Shown piece by piece: positions 1 to 7,166 of a stretch of 9,965 nt of DNA (its first letter is position 1; every line of letters begins with the position of its first letter). The translations under genes and the position numbers were made by a program. The notes beneath the pieces were generated by a model that saw nothing but the letters and a program-made list of their open reading frames with translations, was not told the origin of the DNA and searched no databases. Source of the DNA: Synechococcaceae bacterium WB8_1B_136 (GTDB lineage: Bacteria; Cyanobacteriota; Cyanobacteriia; PCC-6307; Cyanobiaceae). The stretch lies in contig RGNC01000067.1 of NCBI GenBank assembly GCA_010029175.1, positions 1 through 9,965 on the forward strand, written 5' to 3'.

Positions 1-66
1 CAGACCGGCGGCAAGGCCGATCCCAAGCTCGCCAACCAGATCCTCAACCAGAGGCTGAAGGGCTGA
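1..66 (+). CDS. gatB: Asp-tRNA(Asn)/Glu-tRNA(Gln) amidotransferase subunit B, C-terminal end only
   Basis: Only the last 21 codons and the TGA stop (64-66) are inside the window. The readable peptide, with the core GKADPKLANQIL, matches the GatB C-terminal tail (typically GxAxPxLVNQxLxxxL), the end of the GatB/Yqey tRNA-binding domain. GatB is the kinase/transamidase subunit of GatCAB, which converts misacylated Glu-tRNA(Gln) or Asp-tRNA(Asn) to the correct amidated form, in the cytoplasm. Only this short tail is visible, so the call rests on a short motif plus the neighbourhood: I recall gatB lying beside coaE and argJ in marine picocyanobacteria. The next gene starts 19 bp downstream. Confidence 0.75.
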   Translation, partial: QTGGKADPKLANQILNQRLKG

Positions 67-590
67 ATCTCGCTAGCGTTGATGGATGACGCTGGCCGAG
101 GTTGCCTGCAAGCGCTATGCGCGCTTCACGGTGGAGCAGTTCCATCGGTTGTGTGAGGTCGTGCCCGAGCAGCGTCTTGAGCTGATCGACGGGGAGGCCC
201 TTCAGGTGATTGCCAAAGGCACCCGCCATACGGCGGTGGTGCATCGCCTCATCGCTGTGATTCAGCCGCTGCTGTTGAGGCCGGATGGCAGCGGCTTGCA
301 ACTGCGGGTGGAAGCTCCTCTGGATCTGGGTCCTGCCAATGAGCCGGAGCCCGATCTCGCCTTGGTGGCACGCCGCGAGGACGACTACTGGGCCGCCCAT
401 CCCACCGCCGCTCAGACGTCACTGGTGATCGAGGTGGCGGACAGCAGCCTGACCTTCGACTGCGAGATCAAGCAGAGGCTCTATGCGGCAGCTGGCATTT
501 CGCACTACTGGGTGATCGATGTGCAGCAGCCCAGGCTGCTGGTGCTGCTGGAGCCCGAGGAAGGGACGCGTGAGCCTGTCCTGCAGGCCC

Positions 591-1247
<657 letters not shown>

Positions 1248-1314
1248 GGTGCGCGGCAAGGCGGTGCTGTCCGATGCTCGGAGGTGCCGCCACTCTGATG
1301 CCGCCCGTCCGTTC
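1248..1314. promoter_or_regulatory. Divergent coaE/argJ intergenic region
   Basis: These 67 bp separate the two divergent starts and must hold, or lie within, both promoters unless these extend into the coding regions. I could not pick a convincing -10/-35 pair on either strand in this GC-rich stretch. A GGAGG at 1280-1284 on the plus strand is about 30 bp before the argJ ATG, too far to serve as its ribosome binding site, and the nearby GTG and ATG it could serve are out of the argJ frame. Confidence 0.35.
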
Positions 1315-2519
1315 ATGCCCCATCCCTGGTCAGTCATTGCCGGCGGCGTCACGGCCCCGGCCGGATTTCAAGCCGCCGCCGTCACCGCCGGCCTGAAGGC
1401 CTCCGGCAAGCCCGATCTCTCGCTGCTGCTGGCCCCGGAGGGAGCCGTCTGCGCCGGCACCTTCACCACTTCCCTGGTGCGGGCCGCCTGCGTTGATCTC
1501 TGCGCCCAGCGCCTGCAGGCCTCCGGCGGTCACGCCCGGGCGGTGCTCACCAACTCCGGCCAGGCCAACGCCTGCACGGGAGAGCGGGGCCTGGCCGACA
1601 GCCTCACCGCCACGGCCGAACTGGCCGCTCGCCTGGGGCTGGCCGCCGAGCAGGTGCTGATCTGCTCCACCGGCGTGATCGGCGTGCCGATCCCGATGGA
1701 CACCCTGCTGGCGGGCCTTGACCCCCTGGTGGCCGCCCTCAGCCCCGAGGGCGGTGCCGCCGCTGCCACCGCCATCCTCACAACTGATCTGGTGGAGAAG
1801 CAGATCTCCCTTGAGGCCAGTCTGGGTGGCCGCCGGGTGCGCATCGGCGGCATGGCCAAGGGCTCGGGGATGATCCACCCCAACATGGCCACGATGCTGG
1901 GCTATCTCAGCTGCGATGCCGGCGTGCCGGCTGAGCTGTGGCAGGTGATGGTGAAGCGGGCGGTGGATCGCTCCTTCAATGCGATCACGGTGGACGGCGA
2001 CACCAGCACCAACGACACGTTCCTGGCCTTTGCAGCCGGTGAGCCCTTGAGCCCCGAGCACTTTGAGGCGTTGGAGGCCGGCCTGACGGCGGTGTCGCAG
2101 CATCTGGCCAAGGCGATCGCCCGCGACGGCGAAGGGGCAACCTGCCTGATCGAGGCGCAGGTGGAGGGCGCGGCGGATGACGCCGGCGCCCGCGCCATCG
2201 CCCGCACCGTGTGCGGCTCATCGCTGGTGAAGTGCGCCGTCCACGGCCGCGACCCCAACTGGGGCCGGATCGTGGCCGCCGCCGGCCGTGCTGGCGTGGC
2301 CTTCGATCCCGAGGCCGTGGCCCTCTGGCTGGGAGATCACCAGCTGATGGCCGCCGGCCAGCCCCTGAGCTTCGATCGCCCCGCCGTCAGCGCCTACCTG
2401 TGCAGGACGACATGGTGCTGATCCGCCTGCAGGTGGGCGCGGGCCCCGGCCGCGGCACGGCCTGGGGCTGCGACCTCTCGGATCAGTACGTCCGCATTAA
2501 CGCCGATTACACCACGTAG
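1315..2519 (+). CDS. argJ: Bifunctional glutamate N-acetyltransferase/amino-acid acetyltransferase ArgJ, frameshifted near its 3' end
   Basis: ArgJ transfers acetyl from N-acetylornithine to glutamate (and in bifunctional forms uses acetyl-CoA), recycling acetyl groups in arginine synthesis. It self-cleaves into alpha and beta chains before a nucleophilic threonine. Seen here: IAGGVTAPAGF just after the start, the oxyanion-hole STGVIG with T119-G120, and the cleavage site HPNMATML with nucleophile T193. The start ATG at 1315 puts the conserved IAGGVTAP at residue 8; the longer open frame upstream overlaps coaE and is not ArgJ-like. The original frame ends at TGA 2419-2421 after seven unrelated residues. 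The conserved C-terminus (GPGRGTAWGCDLSDQYVRINADYTT region) continues in another frame to TAG 2517-2519. So about 365 codons are intact and about 38 are displaced, by a missing base or two extra bases near 2398-2403. This is either a sequencing error or a real mutation removing the tail next to the active site. Confidence 0.93.
2398..2403 (+). other. argJ: Apparent frameshift point in argJ
   Basis: Upstream of here the ArgJ frame is position mod 3 = 1; downstream it is mod 3 = 0. The sequence reads CTG-TG-CAG. Two single events restore the frame: re-adding one lost base (for example CTG-CTG-CAG), or removing one copy of a duplicated TG (CTG-CAG). Either joins the FDRPAVSAYL segment to QDDMVLIRLQVG. 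No homopolymer or recognisable programmed slippery heptamer is present. Confidence 0.85.
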
Positions 2520-2572
2520 GGCGGTCGCCAGGCCCGGCAGGATGGGTCCACCACGCCGCGCGACGACGTTCC

Positions 2573-3040
2573 ATGGCCCAGGCCGGCAGTGCCAGTTCCG
2601 CCGCTCCTCCCAGCCGCACCCGGCTGTGGGTGGGCCCGCTGGTGGCGGGGTTGTGCTTTGGGGTGGCCTACGCCGTTACCCAGCGGCTGATCAGCCTCAA
2701 TGTGGGCGAACTGGTGCATTTCGGCCAGAACTTCGATGTGCAGGTGTTTCCCGGCACCAGCCTGGAGAGCCTGCGGTTGCGCTTTGGTGAGGCGGCCGGT
2801 GAGGTCCGTGGCGACCTGGAGCTCACCGAGCTGGAGCGCCAGCAGGCCGAAGAGGCCAGCAATCAGCAGGGTCTGCAGCCTGCCCCGGCTGATCCGGCGC
2901 TGGAGCCCGCTGACTCCGTCGACCGGCCGCCAGCCCCCGACCTGCCGGTGGAACCGGCCGCTCCAGCCGCACCGGCACCGGCGGCACCACCGGCTCAGCC
3001 CGCACCGCCCGTGGCACCGGTTCCCCCGCCCCAGCCCTGA
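2573..3040 (+). CDS. Uncharacterised single-pass membrane protein with Pro/Ala-rich tail
   Basis: I do not recognise a named family. The 155-residue protein has a short Ser/Ala/Pro N-terminus with two arginines (R15, R17), one hydrophobic segment at about 18-36 and a well-ordered stretch at about 40-72 (LNVGELVHFGQNFDVQVFPGTSLESL). A charged, probably helical region follows at about 73-99, then a low-complexity Pro/Ala tail at about 103-155. The hydrophobic segment is not followed by a lipobox or an obvious signal peptidase site, so it is more likely a membrane anchor. Basic residues before the helix suggest N-in topology, which would place the C-terminal part in the lumen or periplasm; this is inference. 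The ATG at 2573 is 53 bp after argJ, and the next gene follows after 34 bp, so it probably opens the kinase operon or continues from argJ. Composition matches the neighbours; no sign of transfer. Confidence 0.75.
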   Translation: MAQAGSASSAAPPSRTRLWVGPLVAGLCFGVAYAVTQRLISLNVGELVHFGQNFDVQVFPGTSLESLRLRFGEAAGEVRGDLELTELERQQAEEASNQQGLQPAPADPALEPADSVDRPPAPDLPVEPAAPAAPAPAAPPAQPAPPVAPVPPPQP

Positions 3041-3074
3041 TCTGCCACAGTTTGAGCACCCCCAACGGCCTGCC

Positions 3075-3404
3075 ATGAGCGCGCCTCAAACCCTGGTTCA
3101 GGCCGCGTTCAATCGCCTCTCCGCCCGCCTTGGCAGTGGCCTGGCCGATGCGGCCGCCGGCCTGGCGGTGATCGCCCAGGACGCCCCCGACACGCTGCGC
3201 CGCGAGTGGGAGCTGTTTCGCGAAGAGGTGGAGCAGGAGGCCCAACGGCTGGAGTGCACCGCTCCCGATCAACCGTTTGCCGATCCGCAGCCCAGCCACG
3301 CCGATGGCCAGCCCCCAGCGGCTGCGGCTGATCCCCAGGATCAGATCGATCAGCTGCGGGCCCAGGTGGCCCGGGTGGCTCGGCTGCTTGAGGACCAGGG
3401 TTGA
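3075..3404 (+). CDS. Small uncharacterised helical protein upstream of ABC1 kinase
   Basis: I do not recognise a family with confidence. The 109-residue soluble protein has a predicted amphipathic helical N-terminal half (about 1-62, with RLGSGLADAAAGLAVIAQ and a charged WELFREEVEQEAQRLE). A Pro/Asp/Ala-rich linker follows at about 63-86, then a short C-terminal coiled coil (about 87-108) with leucine/valine heptad spacing in DQLRAQVARVARLLED. This helix-linker-coiled-coil shape resembles small cyanobacterial proteins of unknown function, but I would not assign one. The ATG at 3075 lies 34 bp after the previous gene. Its TGA (3402-3404) shares one base with the kinase ATG, which implies translational coupling and hence a functional tie to the kinase, perhaps as a regulator or scaffold. 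That role is inference from position only. Confidence 0.78.
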   Translation: MSAPQTLVQAAFNRLSARLGSGLADAAAGLAVIAQDAPDTLRREWELFREEVEQEAQRLECTAPDQPFADPQPSHADGQPPAAAADPQDQIDQLRAQVARVARLLEDQG

Positions 3405-5053
3405 TGCCGAGCCTTCTGGCGGGCCTGCGCGCTGCGCGCCGCTCGCTGCGCATCTGGCGGGCGGTGCTGCAGCTGCTGCTGGGGCTGTGGTGGGATGGCG
3501 CCGCCTGGACCTATCCCGGTGGCCCCACCCCCGAGCGGCGCGAGCGCCGGCAGCGGCTGCGGGCCCGCTGGCTCACCGCTGAACTGCTGCGGTTGGGGTC
3601 GGCCTTCATCAAGCTCGGCCAGTTGCTTTCGGCCCGGCCGGATGTGCTGCCGGCGGGCTGGGTGGAGGAGCTGGCCCATCTGCAGGACCGGGTTCCGGCC
3701 TTCCCCTTCGCCACCGCCCAGGGGCTGCTGGAGCAGGAGCTCGGGGAGCGGGTGGCCGAGATCATCGACATCGAGGAGCAACCCCTCGGCGCCGCCAGCC
3801 TGGCCCAGGTGCACCGCGCCTCCCTGCGCAGCGGCCGGCAGGTGGTGTTCAAGATTCAGCGGCCCGGGCTGGAGCGCATCTTCCGGCTGGATCTGGAGGT
3901 GATGCAGCAGGTTGCCGCGGTGCTGCAGCGGCACCCGCGCTGGGGCGTTGGCCGCGACTGGGTGTCGATCGCCCAGGAATGCCGGCGGGTGTTGCTGCGG
4001 GAGCTGGATTTCCGGCTGGAGGCCGAACATGCCGCCCGCTTCCGCCAGCAGTTCCTCGATGATCCCGGCATCCGCATTCCCGCGGTGGTGTGGGAGCTCA
4101 CCACCCGGCGGGTGCTCTGCCTCGACTATCTCCCCGGCATCAAGATCACGGATCGCCAGGCGATCCTCGAGGCCGGCATTGATCCGGCCGCCGTGGCCGA
4201 GAAGGGTGCCGCCAGTTATCTGCAGCAGCTGGTGCGTTTCGGCTTCTTCCATGCCGATCCCCACCCCGGCAACCTGGCGGTGGCGGCCGATGGCGCCCTG
4301 ATCTACTACGACTTCGGGATGATGGGCACCATCTCCCAGCGGCTGCGCAGTCGTCTGGGGCGGATGGTGACGGCCGCTGCGGCGCGTGACGCCTCGGCCC
4401 TGGTGGGTGAACTGCAGGCCGCCGGCGTGATCGCCCAGCGCATCGACCCCGGCCCGGTGCGGCGGCTGGTGCGGCTGATGCTCACCGAGGCCCTCACGCC
4501 ACCCTTCTCCGCCAATGTGCTCGAGAAGCTCTCGGGCGATCTCTACGACCTGGTGTATGGCCAGCCCTTCCGCCTGCCGCCGGAGCTGATCTTCGTGATG
4601 CGGGCCCTCTCCACCTTCGAGGGGGTGGGCCGCAGCCTCGATCCCGGCTTTAGCCTGGTGGCCATTGCCCGCCCTTACCTCCTACCCCTGATGAGCGCCA
4701 GCGGCAACGGGCCCAACGATCTGTTCAACCAGTTGGGCCGCCAGGCGGTGGAAGTGGGCACCCGGGCCCTCGGCCTGCCCCAGCGGCTGGAGGAGAGCCT
4801 CTCCCGCATCGAACAGGGCGATCTGCAGGTGCAGATCCGGGCCGGTGAAACCGATCGGCTGCTGCGGCGCCTGGCCCTGAGCCAGCAGAGCGCCGGCCAG
4901 GCGGTGTTGCTGGGGGCCCTGGCGGTGGCGGCCGCGCTGCTGGCGGCCAGTGTCCGCCCGGCCCTCACCGCCATTCCGCTGATCGCCGGCGTGCCCGTGG
5001 GCCTGAGCTGGCTGAAGCTGCAGGCGCGCTTGCGCCGCGACAGCCTCGGTTGA
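3404..5053 (+). CDS. ABC1/AarF/UbiB-family atypical protein kinase
   Basis: A 549-residue member of the ABC1 (ADCK/UbiB) family, atypical kinases/ATPases linked to ubiquinone synthesis in bacteria and mitochondria and to plastoquinone/tocopherol and stress physiology in cyanobacteria and plastids. Every hallmark is visible: the family-specific KxGQ motif (K70-Q73, KLGQLLSARPDVLP), the Ala-rich nucleotide loop GAASLAQVHRA (129-139) replacing the glycine-rich loop, K150 in VVFKIQRPG, ELDFRLEAEHAARF, the hinge-region CLDYLPGIKITD, the catalytic loop HADPHPGN (283-290) and DFG (303-305). The C-terminus has two hydrophobic stretches (about 499-517 and 520-538), so it is probably membrane-anchored, as other family members are. 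The ATG at 3404 overlaps the preceding stop by one base and its own TGA overlaps the next ATG by one base. Substrate unknown; the kinase motifs are complete, so it should be active. Confidence 0.95.
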   Translation: MPSLLAGLRAARRSLRIWRAVLQLLLGLWWDGAAWTYPGGPTPERRERRQRLRARWLTAELLRLGSAFIKLGQLLSARPDVLPAGWVEELAHLQDRVPAFPFATAQGLLEQELGERVAEIIDIEEQPLGAASLAQVHRASLRSGRQVVFKIQRPGLERIFRLDLEVMQQVAAVLQRHPRWGVGRDWVSIAQECRRVLLRELDFRLEAEHAARFRQQFLDDPGIRIPAVVWELTTRRVLCLDYLPGIKITDRQAILEAGIDPAAVAEKGAASYLQQLVRFGFFHADPHPGNLAVAADGALIYYDFGMMGTISQRLRSRLGRMVTAAAARDASALVGELQAAGVIAQRIDPGPVRRLVRLMLTEALTPPFSANVLEKLSGDLYDLVYGQPFRLPPELIFVMRALSTFEGVGRSLDPGFSLVAIARPYLLPLMSASGNGPNDLFNQLGRQAVEVGTRALGLPQRLEESLSRIEQGDLQVQIRAGETDRLLRRLALSQQSAGQAVLLGALAVAAALLAASVRPALTAIPLIAGVPVGLSWLKLQARLRRDSLG

Positions 5054-5337
5054 TGGCGGTTGCGGCCGCGAGCCACGGCCTGGATGCCATCCAGGCCGTT
5101 TCGTTGCTGGGAGCCTCGATGCAGCTGCTGGTGTACGCCCTTATGCAGCTGGGCCGGCTCTCGGCCCGGAGCCTCAGCTATCAGTTGGCCAACCTGGTGG
5201 GGTCGCTGCTGATGACCGTGGTGGCCACTGTGAACCGCGAATACGGCTTCATCTTGATGGAGGCGGTGTGGTGCCTCACCTCCCTCTACGGCTTGCTGCG
5301 GCTGTGCCGTGATCGCCGCAGCCGCCGTCGGGCCTAG
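5053..5337 (+). CDS. Small CBU_0592-like integral membrane protein
   Basis: A 94-residue protein with three hydrophobic stretches (about 13-32, 40-60 and 63-81) and a basic C-terminus (RDRRSRRR). The pattern LLGASMQLLVYALMQLGRLSARSLSYQ followed by LANLVGSLLM and AVWCLTSLYGLLRL closely follows the CBU_0592-type membrane domain: a small helical unit with a conserved GxL...Y.QLxNLxGA...AVW...G...L layout and no known biochemical role. Translation most likely starts at the ATG at 5053, which shares one base with the kinase TGA; a TTG at 5050 is a less likely alternative. The one-base overlap strongly suggests coupled synthesis with the kinase, so it may be a membrane partner or accessory of it (inference). 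Its TAG overlaps the convergent eno stop by four bases. Confidence 0.85.
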   Translation: MAVAAASHGLDAIQAVSLLGASMQLLVYALMQLGRLSARSLSYQLANLVGSLLMTVVATVNREYGFILMEAVWCLTSLYGLLRLCRDRRSRRRA

Positions 5338-6629
5338 GCCTTGCCGCGGGGGCCGCGATCTTCGGCGCCGGCATACACCGCCTGGCTGCCGAGTTCATCT
5401 TCGATGCGCAGCAGCTGGTTGTACTTGGCCACGCGCTCGGAGCGGCTGAGGGAGCCAGTCTTGATCTGGCCGGCGCGGGTGGCCACCGCCAGGTCGGCGA
5501 TGGTGGTGTCTTCAGTTTCGCCGCTGCGGTGGCTGATCACGCTGGTGTAGCCGGCGCGGCCCGCCAGGTCGATGGCCTGGAGGGTTTCGGTGAGCGAGCC
5601 GATCTGGTTCACCTTGATCAGGATCGAGTTGGCCACCCCCAGGTCGATGCCGCGCTGCAGGCGGCTGGTGTTGGTCACGAACAGGTCGTCGCCCACCAGC
5701 TGCACGGTCTTGCCCAGCTTCTCGGTGAGCAGGGCCCAGCCGTCCCAGTCGTCTTCCGCCACGCCATCTTCGATCGACACGATCGGATAGCGGCTCACCA
5801 ACTTGGCCAGCTCCTCCACCATCTCGGCGCTGCTGTAGCTGCCGCCGCCGAAGGCATAGCGGCCATCGTTGTAAAACTCGGTGCTGGCCACATCCAGGGC
5901 CAGGGAGATCTGGTCGCCGGGGCGATAGCCGGCCTTCTCGATCGCCTGCACCAGGATGTCGCCGGCGGCCTCATTGCCCAGATCCGGGGCGAAGCCCCCC
6001 TCATCGCCCACGGCGGTGCTCATGCCCCGCTCGTGCAGCAGGCCCTTGAGCACGTGGAACACCTCGGTGCCCATGCGCAGCGCTTCGCGGAAGCTGGTGG
6101 CGCCGTGGGGCACCACCATGAATTCCTGGAAATCGAGGCTGTTGGTCGCGTGGGCGCCGCCGTTGATCACGTTCATCAGCGGCACCGGCAGCAGGTTGGC
6201 CATCGGCCCCCCCAGATAGCGGTAGAGCGGCAGGCCCACGCCGGCAGCGGCAGCCCGGGCGGTGGCCAGGCTCACGGCCAGGATGGCGTTGGCGCCCAGG
6301 GCGCTCTTGTTGTCGCTGCCGTCGAGTTCGATCATCGCGGCATCCACCGTGCCCTGATCCAGGGCACTGAGGCCGCAGAGGGCGGGGGCGATCTTCTCCT
6401 CCACGTTGCTCACCGCCTTGAGCACGCCCTTGCCCATGTAGCGCTTCGGGTCGCCGTCGCGCAGTTCGCAGGCCTCGTGGGCGCCGGTGCTGGCACCGCT
6501 GGGCACGATCGCCCGGCCGCTGGCGCCGCCCTCCAGCATCACCTCCGCTTCGATCGTGGGGGTGCCGCGGGAGTCGAGCACTTCCCGGGCCACGATGGTG
6601 TCGATAACGAGGTCGAGGGTGTCGATCAC
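5334..6629 (-). CDS. eno: Enolase (phosphopyruvate hydratase)
   Basis: Enolase interconverts 2-phosphoglycerate and phosphoenolpyruvate in glycolysis, a Mg-dependent cytoplasmic dimer. The frame holds the whole family signature: the mobile loop SGASTGAHEA, HAxxxLDFQEFM, acid/base GDEGGFAPD, metal ligands in LALDVAS, SIEDG and VGDDLFVTN, catalytic lysine in LIKVNQIGS, and SHRSGETEDT plus GQIKTGSLSRSER. Length is 431 residues from the GTG at 6629-6627, matching picocyanobacterial enolases that begin (M/V)IDxLDLVIDT. A TTG at 6647 with an AGGA six bases upstream would add six residues (437) and cannot be excluded. The usual DSRGNPT reads DSRGTPT here (T23), an uncommon but conservative change. 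The C-terminus QGPRGKA-like tail is present, so the gene is complete. Its stop overlaps the convergent membrane-protein gene by four bases. Confidence 0.98.
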   Translation of the reverse strand: MIDTLDLVIDTIVAREVLDSRGTPTIEAEVMLEGGASGRAIVPSGASTGAHEACELRDGDPKRYMGKGVLKAVSNVEEKIAPALCGLSALDQGTVDAAMIELDGSDNKSALGANAILAVSLATARAAAAGVGLPLYRYLGGPMANLLPVPLMNVINGGAHATNSLDFQEFMVVPHGATSFREALRMGTEVFHVLKGLLHERGMSTAVGDEGGFAPDLGNEAAGDILVQAIEKAGYRPGDQISLALDVASTEFYNDGRYAFGGGSYSSAEMVEELAKLVSRYPIVSIEDGVAEDDWDGWALLTEKLGKTVQLVGDDLFVTNTSRLQRGIDLGVANSILIKVNQIGSLTETLQAIDLAGRAGYTSVISHRSGETEDTTIADLAVATRAGQIKTGSLSRSERVAKYNQLLRIEDELGSQAVYAGAEDRGPRGKA

Positions 6630-6764
6630 AGCGGCCTGGTTGCGCAACTTGATTCCTAGCCAGGGATCCTATGGGTCGCCCCTGCCCGCCACTCTGTGAC
6701 GGTTGGCACCATTGGCGCACACGCTCTGGCTCTGGCCAGAATGCGCCTGGCCGATCCTGCCCTG
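6630..6764. promoter_or_regulatory. Divergent eno/gloA intergenic region
   Basis: About 135 bp separate the preferred starts of eno and gloA. On the minus strand TAGGAT (6671-6666) is the best -10-like hexamer for eno, and AGGA (6657-6654) is a good Shine-Dalgarno for the TTG at 6647; I see no good -35. On the plus strand TTGATT (6649-6654) followed by TATGGG (6670-6675) is a weak candidate pair for gloA. A perfect 10-bp palindrome GTTGCGCAAC lies at 6639-6648. A 6-bp inverted repeat GGCCAG/CTGGCC (6734-6739 and 6747-6752, 7-base loop) sits 12 bp before the gloA ATG. The promoter calls are by eye and weak. Confidence 0.35.
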
Positions 6765-7166
6765 ATGCGCTTGCTCCATACGATGCTGCGGGTCGGAGAC
6801 CTGGAGCGCTCGCTGGCCTTTTACACCGACGTGCTGGGCATGCGGCTGCTGCGCCGCAAGGACTACCCCGGTGGCCGCTTCACCCTGGCCTTCGTGGGCT
6901 ACGGCGATGAACGCGACACCAGCGTGCTCGAGCTCACCCACAACTGGGACACCGATCACTACGACATCGGCAGCGGCTACGGCCACATCGCCCTGGGGGT
7001 GGATGACATCCAGGCCGTGTGTGAGGGAATTCGCGCCAAGGGGGGCAAGGTGGTGCGGAAGCCCGGGCCGATGAAGAACGGCACCACCGTGATCGCCTTC
7101 GTGGAGGATCCCGATGGATACAAGGTGGAGCTGATTGAGCTGGCGTCCCAGTCCCATGCGGTCTGA
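6765..7166 (+). CDS. gloA: Lactoylglutathione lyase (glyoxalase I)
   Basis: Glyoxalase I isomerises the hemithioacetal of methylglyoxal and glutathione to S-lactoylglutathione, removing a toxic by-product of glycolysis. With the ATG at 6765 the protein has 133 residues and starts MRLLHTMLRVGDLERSL, almost identical to E. coli GloA. The four metal ligands fall at exactly the E. coli positions: H5, E56 (in VLELTHNW), H74 (in GYGHIAL) and E122 (in YKVELIE). The short form without the long zinc-enzyme insertions points to the Ni/Co-type class. In-frame ATG 6741 and GTG 6696 would add 8 or 23 non-conserved residues. No ribosome binding site is evident for any of them. It is divergent from eno, whose pathway generates its substrate, and overlaps clpB by 11 bp, suggesting a common transcript. 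Confidence 0.96.
   Translation: MRLLHTMLRVGDLERSLAFYTDVLGMRLLRRKDYPGGRFTLAFVGYGDERDTSVLELTHNWDTDHYDIGSGYGHIALGVDDIQAVCEGIRAKGGKVVRKPGPMKNGTTVIAFVEDPDGYKVELIELASQSHAV

Noticed and set aside
2113..2120. A GCGATCGC octamer, the cyanobacterial HIP1 motif
   Set aside because: I found only this one copy by eye, about what base composition alone would give in 10 kb at this GC content, so there is no HIP1 enrichment.
2401..2421. Programmed ribosomal frameshifting as the explanation for the argJ break
   Set aside because: There is no slippery heptamer, internal Shine-Dalgarno or evident stimulatory structure, and ArgJ is not known to use frameshifting. Error or mutation is simpler.
2520..2572. A possible terminator after argJ (GGCG/CGCC near 2521)
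   Set aside because: The stem is only four base pairs with a two-base loop and no T-run follows.
2542..2790. An alternative small gene starting at ATG 2542
   Set aside because: It is out of frame with the membrane protein at 2573, which has a coherent transmembrane segment and full-length frame. The alternative is Arg/Gly/Pro-rich with no structure.
3350..4264. A 304-codon minus-strand frame opposite the ABC1 kinase (and a similar one at 1330-2103 opposite argJ)
   Set aside because: Both lie opposite genes with clear catalytic motifs, and have the low-complexity composition of antisense shadows.
5529..6659. A 376-codon plus-strand open frame opposite eno
   Set aside because: Eno on the minus strand is complete with all catalytic motifs. 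The opposite frame is Ala/His/Gly-rich and domainless, so it is a shadow.
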